NCBI GenBank assembly: GCA_020853235.1
Contig: JADYZG010000026.1
Location: 1 to 64,000, forward strand
From: a bacterium
GTDB taxonomy: Bacteria > Patescibacteriota > Dojkabacteria > GCA-002793355
DNA length: 64,000 nt
Reading direction: 5' to 3'
In this document: positions 24,213 through 33,556 of the stretch, piece by piece
Layout of the letters: each line of letters begins with the position of its first letter
Position numbering within the stretch: position 1 is the stretch's first letter
Translations under genes and position numbers: made by a program
The notes under the pieces: model-generated
Told to the model about the DNA's origin: nothing
What the model saw: only the letters and a program-made list of their open reading frames with translations
Database searches by the model: none

Positions 24213-26057
24213 TTACCAAGATCCGCCACCACCGCCGCCGCTTCCGCCGCCGCTAAACCCACCGCCACCACCGAACGAGGAACCACTTGATTGAGGTGGT
24301 GTTGAAAGTGTTGCCATATTTGCAGAAAGTTGAGAGGACATAGCTGCGTAAGTTCTTGGAAGTGCGTGATACATTGGCACATCACTAATCATCCATGAAG
24401 GTTGATACTCTAGTTGTTTAAGAATTGGACCAAACTCTTTCGTCCATTGTTTATCGAGTTTCAGGATGATTGCATAAGGAAGTATTTGCTCGAAGTGCGC
24501 AACCATTTTTTTTGGATTATTAAAGAATTCTAACCTTTTTACTTCAGCTGATTTGATGTACTTTTTTAAACCAAGGAGGTCTCTCATAAAAACATCGCCT
24601 TCTTTCGTTCTCTTGAGCATACCTATGGCAAATAGAGTAAAAATAACACCAGTAAGAATAAATCCGATAGGTAACATAGCCCAACCTGTGTTAACAATCC
24701 ATTCTCCTGCGATAATAAATGGTGCTACTCCTGCAACGAAGGAGAAAATGCTAAACAGTGTAAATTTCTTCTGTATGGCTTCTGATTGATCTGTAATATA
24801 AGGTGTTGCTTCGAATTCTTGCGATGCAAGTTTATTGGCTTCTGCAATGGCAGTATGGATATTTTTAAGATCTTTCAACTGAGTAACTGCTTGGAAATTA
24901 TCAGTCAAAGTCATTACCAATTTCTGAACGGAAGCTGGCTGTGTTTCAAGATACTTTGGTAACGAAGCTAGTTGTTTGTCATCAAGGAGTAACTTAATCT
25001 CTTTGTTTTCGTATGAGATGGTTAGGTAACCTTTTTCGGCAATACGAATAAGCTCTGCCAGTGTTGCAAGCTGTAACGGTTTCATTGAGAGTAGGGAGTG
25101 CATGATTGAGAGATTTTCTTTTTCCATTTGTTCTGTAGGAATGAATATTGGTGGGATCGCTCGTATTGCGATATCTTTTCCGTATTTTTTCCACATAGAA
25201 AATCCATAGATAAATGCAATAATTGGAATAAGGATCGGCGAAAAAGGTAAGAGTTTTTCTACGAGCAACTCTAACTGACTTGGAGGTGTAAAGGTATTAT
25301 CAGGATACTGCAAAGCAACTGTTAATCCTTGCGCTAGTTCGTCTGCTTGATATGTTGTTTTGAATTCAAATTTGTCGTCAGTTTTTTGTATTGAGCAAGT
25401 AGAAGTTGTAGATCCTGAAGCTCCCGTAAAACATTTTTGTTCAGTACTACCCCACTCTGGCGTTATTGTTGCAGAAGCCTTGAGGATTGGAATTTCCCAT
25501 TGGTCTCCTGTTATATTGAGGTACAGTTCGTTGTAACCATCTTGAAAACGAATTGCACGCTTCATTGTATATGAGATGGTGTATTCGTAAGCCCCAGAAA
25601 TATATTCATCAGGGTCACCTATCTTGAGGAGGGTGTATTTTCCACTTGATTTACTTGACGTGTACTCTCGTTTTGTCCCTCCGAATACTGTAGTTGTGGC
25701 ATTTGGTGGTAATGCCTTATAAGTAACTGACTTAACATCGATTGGTTGTTTGAGACGCTTTCCGTCAACGATAACTTCGTTTGGAATCCATCTGAAAATA
25801 CCGTGCTTCTCGTTTGGAAAAAAGACAATGATTTTCTCAGTTATCGTTGCTTTTCCATTTTTTTCAAGCGAAACATCAGAATGGTAGCTTGTGATAATTC
25901 CATCTGGATAAGCGAGTGCAGTTCCGTACTGAGCGACCTCGGCTCTAATTGACTCCTGGTTATCTTTTGCCTGCACTGGTGAGGTAAAACCCGTAAGAAT
26001 ACTAAACAGAAAAGCTGCAAAAATAAAGATCCTTTGCTTCAATCTGTTTTCCTTCAT
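24213..26057 (-). CDS. DUF2207 (YciQ-like) membrane protein
   Basis: 614 residues. A signal peptide (residues 1-30, ending SPVQA) precedes a DUF2207 ectodomain with a YHSDVSLEKNGKATITE strand. A membrane helix lies near 275-292 and a pair near 437-480. The C-terminus is almost pure Gly/Ser ending in W, as in many DUF2207 and TPM-type proteins. Family members commonly sit next to lemA, as here (8 nt upstream). The biochemical role of the LemA-DUF2207 pair is unknown; envelope maintenance is an inference. Confidence 0.85.
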   Translation of the reverse strand: MKENRLKQRIFIFAAFLFSILTGFTSPVQAKDNQESIRAEVAQYGTALAYPDGIITSYHSDVSLEKNGKATITEKIIVFFPNEKHGIFRWIPNEVIVDGKRLKQPIDVKSVTYKALPPNATTTVFGGTKREYTSSKSSGKYTLLKIGDPDEYISGAYEYTISYTMKRAIRFQDGYNELYLNITGDQWEIPILKASATITPEWGSTEQKCFTGASGSTTSTCSIQKTDDKFEFKTTYQADELAQGLTVALQYPDNTFTPPSQLELLVEKLLPFSPILIPIIAFIYGFSMWKKYGKDIAIRAIPPIFIPTEQMEKENLSIMHSLLSMKPLQLATLAELIRIAEKGYLTISYENKEIKLLLDDKQLASLPKYLETQPASVQKLVMTLTDNFQAVTQLKDLKNIHTAIAEANKLASQEFEATPYITDQSEAIQKKFTLFSIFSFVAGVAPFIIAGEWIVNTGWAMLPIGFILTGVIFTLFAIGMLKRTKEGDVFMRDLLGLKKYIKSAEVKRLEFFNNPKKMVAHFEQILPYAIILKLDKQWTKEFGPILKQLEYQPSWMISDVPMYHALPRTYAAMSSQLSANMATLSTPPQSSGSSFGGGGGFSGGGSGGGGGGSW

Positions 26058-26065
26058 GACGAAAG

Positions 26066-26626
26066 TTAGAATTCAACTGTAACGTTTTCTTTTTCTTCTT
26101 CAGCTGCTGCAAAGAATTCTGCTGGCGTGAATTTCAACATCCCTACAAAGAGAACGGCTGGGAATACCTGTAGTTTGGTATTGTATTCGCTGACTGTTGC
26201 ATTGTAGTAACGTCGCGATTTCTGGATTTCTGTTTCGAGTTCAGCAAGTTGACCTTGTAACTGCAAGAACGATGCGTCTGCTTTAAGGCTTGGATAATTT
26301 TCTGCGACTGCGAATAATGATTTCAAGGTTGAGGTCATTTCGTTGTTAATTGCCGAAAGTTCTGCAACATTTCCTGAGGCACCTTGCATTTTTGCTCGGA
26401 GTTCGGTTACTTTGGTGAGTACTCCGTCTTCATGCTTTGCGTATCCTTTAACGGTATTAACCAAGTTTGGAATAAGGTCAAAACGCTTTTTCAACAAAGT
26501 TTCGATATCAGCAGAAGCTTCCTTAACGAGCATTCTCTGTTGTACTAATGTGTTGTAAAGATTAATCGCATATACAACGAGCGCGAGTGTAATTACTATT
26601 ACCCCTAAGATAATTGGAAGTGTCAT
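26066..26626 (-). CDS. lemA: LemA family protein
   Basis: 186 residues. One N-terminal membrane helix (residues 4-22) is followed by long amphipathic helices. The family signature RFDLIPNLVNTVKGYAKHE is near residues 48-66 and SRRYYNATVSEYN near 139-151. Predicted topology leaves a short N-terminus outside and a cytoplasmic helical bundle. First gene of a lemA-DUF2207 pair. Confidence 0.93.
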   Translation of the reverse strand: MTLPIILGVIVITLALVVYAINLYNTLVQQRMLVKEASADIETLLKKRFDLIPNLVNTVKGYAKHEDGVLTKVTELRAKMQGASGNVAELSAINNEMTSTLKSLFAVAENYPSLKADASFLQLQGQLAELETEIQKSRRYYNATVSEYNTKLQVFPAVLFVGMLKFTPAEFFAAAEEEKENVTVEF

Positions 26627-26631
26627 GTCAA

Positions 26632-26637
26632 AATATA
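26632..26637 (-). promoter_or_regulatory. -10 box, leaderless promoter of lemA
   Basis: TATATT on the minus strand ends 5 nt before ATG 26626, in the 50-nt gap after the Clp-type ATPase. Confidence 0.45.
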
Positions 26638-26676
26638 TAACTTATCGATCAATTATCAATGGTAAACCTTAGGATG

Positions 26677-29331
26677 TCAAACTGTTGGAAGAAGTGTGTC
26701 GAAATCAACCTCTTTTGGATTTTTCCCGGTCGCTTTTTGGGTTTGCAAAATAAATTGTGCCAATGACGTTTCAAGTGTATTTTGAAGTGTCCTTCTAAGC
26801 GGTCTTGCACCCATACCAGGTACATAGCCTTGAGAAACCAGGTAAGCAATAGTTTTATCCGTATACGTCGAATGAATTCCTTGGTCGGCAAGTTTTTGAA
26901 TAAGATCGTTAACCATCAGTACTGCAATTTGTTGCAAATGTTCTAGTGACAACGCCCCGAAAACAACTACTTTATCAAAACGATTAATAAGTTCAATTTT
27001 AAGAACAGAAGGAAGTAAATCTAGTACTTGTGCTTTGGAATTTTCAAACTGAGCAGGGTCGGCTTTGAGTAAAAGGTCACTGCCGATGTTACTTGTCGCA
27101 ATAATGATGGCATTGTTGAAATATAGGGTTTCGTCTTGTGGTGTAACGACAATACCTTCATCAAACAATCGCATAAAGATGTCGTGAATCGAGGTTGTTG
27201 TCTTTTCAAACTCGTCAAGAAGCAGGAGGGTATAAGGTCGCAATGAAACTTTTCTTAGCATTGTTATTATTGTTGGGATATCAGAATCAAGTTTGTATTG
27301 TGATAAATCGATTCTGATTAGCGAAAATTCGCTACCAAAATATTCTGTTGCTGTTATTTTAGCAAGTTCTGTCTTACCTACCCCCGACGGGCCAAGGAAA
27401 AGAAAAACTCCGAAAGGTTTTGTTGTATTGCGAACGCTTGTCTTTGCGCGTTGGAGTGCGTCTACAATAGTAAGAACTGCGTCGTGTTGGTTGACGTATT
27501 TTTGATGAATTCGTTTCTCGAGTGTTAGTAAACGTTCAGCTTCTTCTGGCGAAGTGTGAGCTACGGGAATATCGGAAAGTTTTGCGACTACTTGTGCTAC
27601 AAGTTCTCGTGTTAGTTGCCGTGGTTTTGTATTTGTTGCTTCCACTGCTGCCTGCTCTAACAATTCAACCGCTTTCTTAGGAAAACGTTTGTTCGGTTGA
27701 TAGGTCGCTGTTAAGGTAATAATGTCGCGAAGTGCGGGTAAGCTGATGGAAATACGGTGCAGTTTTTCGAGTTGATCAATTTTTGTTGTGAGAATGGTGA
27801 AGGTATCTTCTTGAGAAAGCTCATCGACACGAATTTCTTTAAAGTTATCGATTACCGTTGGATACTTGTCTCTGAGGGTCGTGTATTGCGCGAATGTCAT
27901 TGTTCCGATAATAGGAACAGGACTTTGTAGGAGTAATGGCATTAGGTAGGACATTGCAGTACCTTCTCCTGCGCCTGTAGAGAGAAGTACTTCTAAATCA
28001 TCAAAGTATAGAATAGTACCAACCTGTTTCCGAAGTTCTTCAGATAGCTTGTTGATAAGTTCAGGCAATCCGCCATAACTTGACGATGCGAGTGACAGGA
28101 ACTTATTAAGGTTGATTTCGTTGATTGTTAAGCTACGAAGGGTCGGTGGAATATCGCCTTCGAGAATTCTTTGTGCGAGTCCGTAGATAATACTACTTTT
28201 TCCAACACCAGGGTCGCCAACCAGAACGGCATTCGCACTAAATTCTTTTTGTAGAACTCCAATTAAATTATTGACTTCTTTTGTGTGCCCAACGCCATAG
28301 ATACCGCCTTTAGAGTTGACTACTTCAAGAATATTAGTTGATATTTTATCAAGATAAAATGTAAATCCCTTTACCCATCCATCAGCAATTCCCCCTTTTG
28401 CGTAATACGGTTGTGAGGTATCAAGTAAATTTGTTCGTGCCTGATATTGCTCGGTAATGATGTACCATTCGATGGTTTTTACGAATGTGAGAAAGTCGAC
28501 TTTGTATTCTTGTAAAACATCTTTAAGGATAGGAAAAATAGTAAATAGCGCAAGAAGCAGATGCTCGGGATATACCCTGCGACTTTTGGTTAATATTGCT
28601 TGCTCGGTTGCATACAATATAAAAGATTGTAATGCGGTATATTCGTATAGTGGTGCAGTTTCTTGTGTTAATGATGCCGAGGTTAGCAGTTTCTGTATTT
28701 CTGGAATTTCGAGTCTTGCCAATACTCGTTGAATATGTTCATGACTAAGAATAGTTTTAAGCAGTGAGCTAGTATCAATATAAGTATTACTTTTGTTGGT
28801 CTGTAACGATTTCACCAAGAGATCAAACGTCACTGGGTGAAAATAATCGAGCGGTTGTTGTACCAAATATTGTTGGAATTGTATTCCTTGTGTTTCTAGT
28901 GAGTGCTTAAGGAAGTCGTCTAAATCAGGATAAATTGCTAGCTGTTTTTGTGAATCGTAATTAGTTGCTAGGTCATGCCATAAAACAAGAAGTGCTAATG
29001 CAGCAAAGAAAATAACTTCCTTCAGGATAATAATCGCAATGTCTGGGACCTCGAATGATAAAAGCCCTAAAGTATGAGTAAGATAAAATCCCGCAAATGG
29101 TAGCGCAAGAAATAATAGGATCATTGCTGCAGTTCGTTTAATCCTTTTGAAGGCGGTGACACTTTTGTAATTTTTTAGCTGTTCAGTGAGTTCATGTAAT
29201 GGCAAGAAGAAAAGGTCGAATTGTGTAATCAAAAATGGCTCATACTGTTGGTCAACAATTATTGCATGGTTATCGTACAACTGAGATTTATCTTGGATCT
29301 TATCGTGATATGCAGTTATGACGTTGCTCAT
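26677..29331 (-). CDS. Membrane-anchored Clp/Hsp100-type AAA+ ATPase
   Basis: 884 residues. Two hydrophobic helices near residues 68-87 and 92-115 make a hairpin anchor, unlike soluble ClpB/ClpC. A Clp-N-like helical region follows. D1 has Walker A GDPGVGKSS near 369 and a degenerate Walker B ILYFDDLE. D2 has GPSGVGKTE near 645, LLLLDEFEK, the sensor ATSNIG, and GMGARPLRRT near 845. No [LIV]GF ClpP-docking tripeptide is visible in the D2 loop, so it may unfold without ClpP. The start overlaps the upstream small membrane protein by ATGA, so the two are translationally coupled. Confidence 0.85.
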   Translation of the reverse strand: MSNVITAYHDKIQDKSQLYDNHAIIVDQQYEPFLITQFDLFFLPLHELTEQLKNYKSVTAFKRIKRTAAMILLFLALPFAGFYLTHTLGLLSFEVPDIAIIILKEVIFFAALALLVLWHDLATNYDSQKQLAIYPDLDDFLKHSLETQGIQFQQYLVQQPLDYFHPVTFDLLVKSLQTNKSNTYIDTSSLLKTILSHEHIQRVLARLEIPEIQKLLTSASLTQETAPLYEYTALQSFILYATEQAILTKSRRVYPEHLLLALFTIFPILKDVLQEYKVDFLTFVKTIEWYIITEQYQARTNLLDTSQPYYAKGGIADGWVKGFTFYLDKISTNILEVVNSKGGIYGVGHTKEVNNLIGVLQKEFSANAVLVGDPGVGKSSIIYGLAQRILEGDIPPTLRSLTINEINLNKFLSLASSSYGGLPELINKLSEELRKQVGTILYFDDLEVLLSTGAGEGTAMSYLMPLLLQSPVPIIGTMTFAQYTTLRDKYPTVIDNFKEIRVDELSQEDTFTILTTKIDQLEKLHRISISLPALRDIITLTATYQPNKRFPKKAVELLEQAAVEATNTKPRQLTRELVAQVVAKLSDIPVAHTSPEEAERLLTLEKRIHQKYVNQHDAVLTIVDALQRAKTSVRNTTKPFGVFLFLGPSGVGKTELAKITATEYFGSEFSLIRIDLSQYKLDSDIPTIITMLRKVSLRPYTLLLLDEFEKTTTSIHDIFMRLFDEGIVVTPQDETLYFNNAIIIATSNIGSDLLLKADPAQFENSKAQVLDLLPSVLKIELINRFDKVVVFGALSLEHLQQIAVLMVNDLIQKLADQGIHSTYTDKTIAYLVSQGYVPGMGARPLRRTLQNTLETSLAQFILQTQKATGKNPKEVDFDTLLPTV

Positions 29332-29708
29332 GGTCTAAGAAATGGGTTTATAAGAATAAGTCCGATAATCAGTGGTAAAATCGCTAATTGAATGATTAGA
29401 AGGAGAAGAAACAAGGCGATTGTTAGTAAAAATAGTGAACCGGCTATCGGAAGATAAAAAGTTTTAATGACGATACCAATCAACCATCCTGCAACATTAT
29501 AATCGTTTTTCCATGGCCTGAAAAAACCGCTCAAAATTACTCCAAATGAAGTCGTATCGTTAATTACAAGTAATACTCGTTTGAGTAAAGCAAATAGAGA
29601 AAGAGGAATATCACCATACCACCATGCAAAAAAAGATCGAATAAATTCAAAGAAATTTCCTATAAGGCTTATGGTACTAGGTTGATGAATTTTTAGTTCT
29701 TGGATCAT
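29328..29708 (-). CDS. Small membrane protein coupled to the Clp-type ATPase
   Basis: 126 residues, no recognised family. Hydrophobic segments lie near residues 12-26, 37-55 and 80-122, with a conserved-looking FFRPWKNDYNVAGW between them. It shares ATGA with the ATPase gene downstream and overlaps rsmD upstream by 32 nt. A partner or membrane adaptor of the ATPase is an inference from this coupling. AGAGG lies about 11 nt before ATG 29708; TTG 29729 would add seven residues. Confidence 0.65.
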   Translation of the reverse strand: MIQELKIHQPSTISLIGNFFEFIRSFFAWWYGDIPLSLFALLKRVLLVINDTTSFGVILSGFFRPWKNDYNVAGWLIGIVIKTFYLPIAGSLFLLTIALFLLLLIIQLAILPLIIGLILINPFLRP

Positions 29709-30306
29709 GGGCAGATTCCTCTTGTACAATATACTCTGTTTGGGCCAAAAATGCTACTCTATTTAGCCCATAATCTCGTTGTTCAACCAAGGTTAGTCCA
29801 GTTGGCAACGGAAGACTCATTTTCTTTGGATATTTCACAATGATAACTGATTGTGGTCGCAAAAGACTCTTTGCTCGGTCAACAACTTCCAACATGAAAT
29901 CAGAATATTCGTCGGCACGCATTGCGCGAAGTTTTGTGAATGGAGGGTCTAAAAAGATAATGTCAAAGGTTCGGTTTTTCTTTGCCGATTTTACAAGAAA
30001 GTCGATTGAATCTGACTGGTAAACGACACCTTTCTCTCGTAACCCTAAATTCGTTAAGTTCGTTTTAATAATCTCAACGGGTTTTGATGCAATATCAACG
30101 AAGACCACCTTTCTCGCCCCCCTAGACAATGCCTCGATACCGAATGCTCCTGTTCCAGCAAACAAATCAAGGATTGCAGCGTCTGTTATGAAATCTGCAA
30201 GAAAATCAAAAAGACTTAATCGTAAAAACCTTTGTGTCGGGCGAACATCACCTATGGGAACAAATAGTTTAGCACGTTTGTATTTTCCGGCAGCTATGTA
30301 AGCCAT
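29677..30306 (-). CDS. rsmD: 16S rRNA (guanine966-N2)-methyltransferase RsmD
   Basis: 209-residue Rossmann methyltransferase. SAM site ILDLFAGTGAFGIEALSRGA near residues 45-64 and catalytic FLDPPF near 117. The N-terminal GKYKRAKL and VRPTQRFLRLSLFDFL match the RsmD substrate region (usually RPTxxxxREALFN). It overlaps uppP by 13 nt upstream. Confidence 0.9.
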   Translation of the reverse strand: MAYIAAGKYKRAKLFVPIGDVRPTQRFLRLSLFDFLADFITDAAILDLFAGTGAFGIEALSRGARKVVFVDIASKPVEIIKTNLTNLGLREKGVVYQSDSIDFLVKSAKKNRTFDIIFLDPPFTKLRAMRADEYSDFMLEVVDRAKSLLRPQSVIIVKYPKKMSLPLPTGLTLVEQRDYGLNRVAFLAQTEYIVQEESAHDPRTKNSST

Positions 30307-31067
30307 ACAAGAATAAGTGTTCCAAGAATTATTCGATAGATACCTGAAATCTTCATGACAAGTAGTGTGTGTTTTGACATAAATAATTTCATGAACATAA
30401 CGCCAAGTAGCAACGACATAAGCATTCCTCCAATAATTGCGCCTGTCGGTAGCGCAGTAAGAATTTCGTTATGATTAAGAAGTTTCAATGTACCGAGCGA
30501 CGCTGCAGCTGCAGTTAGAGGGAATCCAATAATAAAGGAGAAGGCTGCACTTTGCTGTGGTATGACTCCTTGCCATATACCACTTAACGTTGTAACACCG
30601 CTTCGTGAAGTTCCCGGAATAAGGGCTAAAATTTGAAATAAACCGATTTTTAAAGACTGTTGCCAGTTTAGAGATTTCCAAGAGTCCTTCGTTCCTCCAA
30701 CGTGCTTATGGTAATTTATCGCGGTATGCCACATAACCCCACCCCAGAGTATCGAATTTATTCCAACAACAATAGGAGAATAAAAAATTGCATCAATGTA
30801 GTCGCCTAATAAGAATCCAACAATCCCTGCCGGAAGTATTGCAGCAAGTATCAATTTCCAAGTCTTCCTGTCTTTTATTATCGAAACAAAGGTAGAAAAA
30901 AATACGATCAATATAGCCACTGTTGTTGGGAGATGAAGGAACGCTTCGATTCCATGTTCCGAAATACCATATAACCACTCTACAATAATCAAATGGCCGC
31001 TACTTGATATTGGTAAAAACTCGGCAACAGCTTGAATAAAGTTTAGTAAAAAAAATGCAAATGTCAT
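30294..31067 (-). CDS. uppP: Undecaprenyl-diphosphatase
   Basis: BacA/UppP, 257 residues with about eight membrane helices; recycles the lipid carrier for wall synthesis. The two active-site motifs are AEFLPISSSGH near 12-22 and PGTSRSGVT near 146. The frame is open further upstream into murG, but ATG 31067 places the first helix at residue 2 and has TACCAT 5 nt before it. It is divergent from murG, pairing two lipid II cycle genes across one promoter region. Confidence 0.93.
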   Translation of the reverse strand: MTFAFFLLNFIQAVAEFLPISSSGHLIIVEWLYGISEHGIEAFLHLPTTVAILIVFFSTFVSIIKDRKTWKLILAAILPAGIVGFLLGDYIDAIFYSPIVVGINSILWGGVMWHTAINYHKHVGGTKDSWKSLNWQQSLKIGLFQILALIPGTSRSGVTTLSGIWQGVIPQQSAAFSFIIGFPLTAAAASLGTLKLLNHNEILTALPTGAIIGGMLMSLLLGVMFMKLFMSKHTLLVMKISGIYRIILGTLILVWLT

Positions 31068-31072
31068 GGCTA

Positions 31073-31081
31073 ATGGTAACA
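31073..31081 (-). promoter_or_regulatory. Extended -10, leaderless promoter of uppP
   Basis: TGT-TACCAT on the minus strand ends 5 nt before ATG 31067. It lies back-to-back with the murG promoter. Confidence 0.45.
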
Positions 31082-31088
31082 CACCGTA

Positions 31089-31097
31089 TGGTACAAT
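31089..31097 (+). promoter_or_regulatory. Extended -10, leaderless promoter of murG
   Basis: TGG-TACAAT ends 7 nt before ATG 31105. This supports the shorter murG start rather than ATG 31066, which would overlap the uppP start. Confidence 0.5.
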
Positions 31098-31104
31098 TGA
31101 AATA

Positions 31105-32337
31105 ATGGATAATTCATCAATTATCTTTACAGCAGCAGGCTCTGGTGGGCACATTTTTGCTGCCATTGCAACGCTCAAAGCTTTCCGTACTCAGTACCCT
31201 ACTCTTGCGAAAGACGTTGTTTTCGTTGGAAGTACATTAACGATGGAGGGTGAAAAACGTCAGTTATCTATGGAAGAACGTATTTGTAACCGCCTGGGAA
31301 TTCCTTTTCGTAAGATTCGTATGGGGAAGATCCAACGACAACTAAGTCTTAGAACTATACAACTTGCGTCAAAAATTATTCTTGGGTTTATTGATGCTTG
31401 GAGATTACTTAAAGAACTTCGTCCTAAGGTTATCATTGCGTTTGGTGGATATGTTTCTTTTCCAATGGTTATTGTCGGAAAACTTTTTGGTGCAAAAATT
31501 ATTCTTCACGAGCAAACGAGTAGTATTGGATTAACAAATAAAATGCTTCAGCGTTTTGCAAATGTTATTGGAGTGACGTTTGAGACTTCAGCAAAATACT
31601 TTTCAAAACCTGTTTTAGTTGTTGGTAGCCCGACAATGGAACACATTTATACGATTGAAAAGTATGACCACTTACTGGCGTACCTCAATAAAGAGAAAAG
31701 TCGATTACTCGAAGAACCAGAATATCTAGAAAAACTTAAGTGGCTCTCTAACCATAAGTCTAAGACACCGATTATTCTTATGAGTGGTGGAAGCCAAGGT
31801 TCACATTTCTTGAATGATCGCATGAAAGTGATTCTTCCAGAGTTGTTAAAAGAGGCAGTAGTCATTCTCCAAGTCGGAGAAAATGAATATTATGATGACT
31901 ACAAAGTCCTTCGTGAATTTATAAATGGGCTGCCTTCAGACTTAGCGCAAAATTGTATTCTTCGGAAATTTGTCTATGAGGAATACGGCTTTTTAATGAA
32001 AACAGCGGATATTTTTATCGGGCGAAGTGGCGCAAACACAGTATATCAAGCCGGTATTAATTCACTCCACTCTATTTTTGTCCCGATCCCTTGGGTTACA
32101 AAAAACGAACAATTTACCAATGCTATGGTCTTGAAAGAGAAAGGTTTCGCAGAAATTATCGAACAGGATTCATGTACCCCAGAAAAACTTCTAGAAGAAA
32201 TTCAACGGCAGTTAAAGCATATTCTGTCAGAACAACATGGCGAAATTGCACATGAAGATGGACATCATGATCCAATTTTTCCATTGGATGCAGATAAGAG
32301 GCTCGCTTTAGAGATTAGTAAACTCGCAGCGGTTTAG
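31105..32337 (+). CDS. murG: UDP-GlcNAc transferase MurG
   Basis: GT-B enzyme that converts lipid I to lipid II, 410 residues (family about 360). N-terminal glycine loop AAGSGGHIF near residue 10, FGGYVSFP near 115, HEQTSSIGLTNK near 134, and the C-terminal donor site MSGGSQGSHFLN near 228 and GRSGANTVYQ near 308. An insertion of charged residues near 180-220 explains the extra length. Its stop overlaps the convergent rpiB by 4 nt. Confidence 0.9.
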   Translation: MDNSSIIFTAAGSGGHIFAAIATLKAFRTQYPTLAKDVVFVGSTLTMEGEKRQLSMEERICNRLGIPFRKIRMGKIQRQLSLRTIQLASKIILGFIDAWRLLKELRPKVIIAFGGYVSFPMVIVGKLFGAKIILHEQTSSIGLTNKMLQRFANVIGVTFETSAKYFSKPVLVVGSPTMEHIYTIEKYDHLLAYLNKEKSRLLEEPEYLEKLKWLSNHKSKTPIILMSGGSQGSHFLNDRMKVILPELLKEAVVILQVGENEYYDDYKVLREFINGLPSDLAQNCILRKFVYEEYGFLMKTADIFIGRSGANTVYQAGINSLHSIFVPIPWVTKNEQFTNAMVLKEKGFAEIIEQDSCTPEKLLEEIQRQLKHILSEQHGEIAHEDGHHDPIFPLDADKRLALEISKLAAV

Positions 32338-32759
32338 CGGACAAATTTCACTTGATCGAGAGTTTCTTCGTTGAAAGGTTCTTTGAACCATGCGTGAAGA
32401 ATTTCTTGCGCGAGAGTATCGCTGGTATATCGTAAACTGAAGCAGAGAATGTTTGCATCATCCCATTTTCTTCCAAGTTTTGCTGTTTCGGCATCCCAGC
32501 TGAGAACTGCGCGAGCACCATCTTCTTTGTTTGCTGCGAGTGCAATACCTGTACCGCTCCAACAGCAGGCAATGCCCATTTCGAACTCTTTATTGCCTAC
32601 TCTCTTGCCAATGTCACGGCCAATTTCTGCCCAGTGCCACTTCATATTTTCATCTATAAGGTGTCCGGCTAATGTTACGGTGTGTCCGTTTTTGACCAAC
32701 CAGTTGTAAACAGAATCTGTTAAGGGAGTTTTTTCGTCACTGCCAAAAATGATGATCAT
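32334..32759 (-). CDS. rpiB: Ribose-5-phosphate isomerase B family protein
   Basis: 141-residue RpiB/LacAB protein interconverting ribose-5-P and ribulose-5-P. The nucleophile Cys and anion loop read CCWSGTGIALAANK near residues 65-78, and RKWDDANILCF near 97 matches the family RxHNDANVL. The His in that motif is Trp or Asp here. Single gene, divergent from the ROK kinase through a perfectly symmetric promoter. Confidence 0.88.
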   Translation of the reverse strand: MIIIFGSDEKTPLTDSVYNWLVKNGHTVTLAGHLIDENMKWHWAEIGRDIGKRVGNKEFEMGIACCWSGTGIALAANKEDGARAVLSWDAETAKLGRKWDDANILCFSLRYTSDTLAQEILHAWFKEPFNEETLDQVKFVR

Positions 32760-32791
32760 AGGAAATTATAACACTGATATAATTTCCTATG
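32757..32791. promoter_or_regulatory. Perfectly symmetric divergent leaderless promoter (rpiB / ROK)
   Basis: The 14-bp arms CATAGGAAATTATA (32757-32770) and TATAATTTCCTATG (32778-32791) are exact inverted copies around a 7-nt centre. Each arm holds one -10 box (TATAAT, preceded by TGT or TGA), 5 nt, and the start codon. So the two genes have the same 5' sequence up to and including ATG. Confidence 0.75.
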
Positions 32792-33556
32792 TATATCACA
32801 ATCGATGTCGGTGGTACAAATATTCGTATCGCTGTTGTTGTTTCACTTGATGGTGTCGACTTTATTAGCAAACCAAGACTTCTTAAGGTTAAGCACGATT
32901 TTATGGAGGACATGAGGTCATTAGTTTTCAATATAAACAGTATGTCGGTGAATCAAACAATTCGTGGTGTAGGTATTAGTTGTGCAGGTACTATTGATAC
33001 AAAGAAAGGAGTGATAGTTTCAGCAAGAAATCTTGAAGCATGGGCAGGGGAACCATTTGTTAACACTTTGTCAAAAACATTGCAATGTAATGTTTATTTG
33101 GAAAATGACCTTGTTGCCAATTGTCTAGGTGAATGCTATTTCGGTTCGACCAGAGGGAAGCCATTTGATTATTTGATATGGGGGACTGGAATTAATGCAG
33201 GTCAATTACGGTATCGAAATGGTAATCCGAAAGTAAATACGTTCGAATGGTATGAGAATTTTGAGTCATGGGAAGATGATTGTGGAGGTAGAAGACTTAC
33301 TGAAACTTATAAAAAAACACCCGAGCTGTTGAGTAATACCGAGTGGACAGAGGTCTTGGAAAAATTTAACAAGCATTTTGGTGAATATATTACTAAGAAT
33401 GATCCTCCAAGAGTTATTTTAGGCGGAAGCTTGGCATTGAAGCATAAAAAAGCGATTCAAGGACAATTCCCGAATCTCTTAATAAGTAAAAGTAGTTTCG
33501 GAAATGCAGCTGGATTAATAAGTGGTGTAGCATTACTCAAGCGTAATCTTGAGTAG
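32789..33556 (+). CDS. ROK family sugar kinase-like protein
   Basis: 255 residues of the actin-like ROK fold. Phosphate-1 motif DVGGTNIRIAVV at residue 6, ISCAGTID near 68, and ENDLVANCLGE near 108 with the catalytic Asp. The second phosphate loop is WGTGINAG. The zinc motif CxCGxxGC of typical ROK kinases is reduced to DDCGGRR, and the protein is about 50 residues short of the usual length. Substrate unknown; glucose or N-acetyl sugar are family precedents. Confidence 0.8.
   Translation: MYITIDVGGTNIRIAVVVSLDGVDFISKPRLLKVKHDFMEDMRSLVFNINSMSVNQTIRGVGISCAGTIDTKKGVIVSARNLEAWAGEPFVNTLSKTLQCNVYLENDLVANCLGECYFGSTRGKPFDYLIWGTGINAGQLRYRNGNPKVNTFEWYENFESWEDDCGGRRLTETYKKTPELLSNTEWTEVLEKFNKHFGEYITKNDPPRVILGGSLALKHKKAIQGQFPNLLISKSSFGNAAGLISGVALLKRNLE

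Noticed and set aside
31066-31104. Longer murG start at ATG 31066
   Set aside because: It would overlap the uppP start codon and lie upstream of the -10 box; the added residues do not match MurG.
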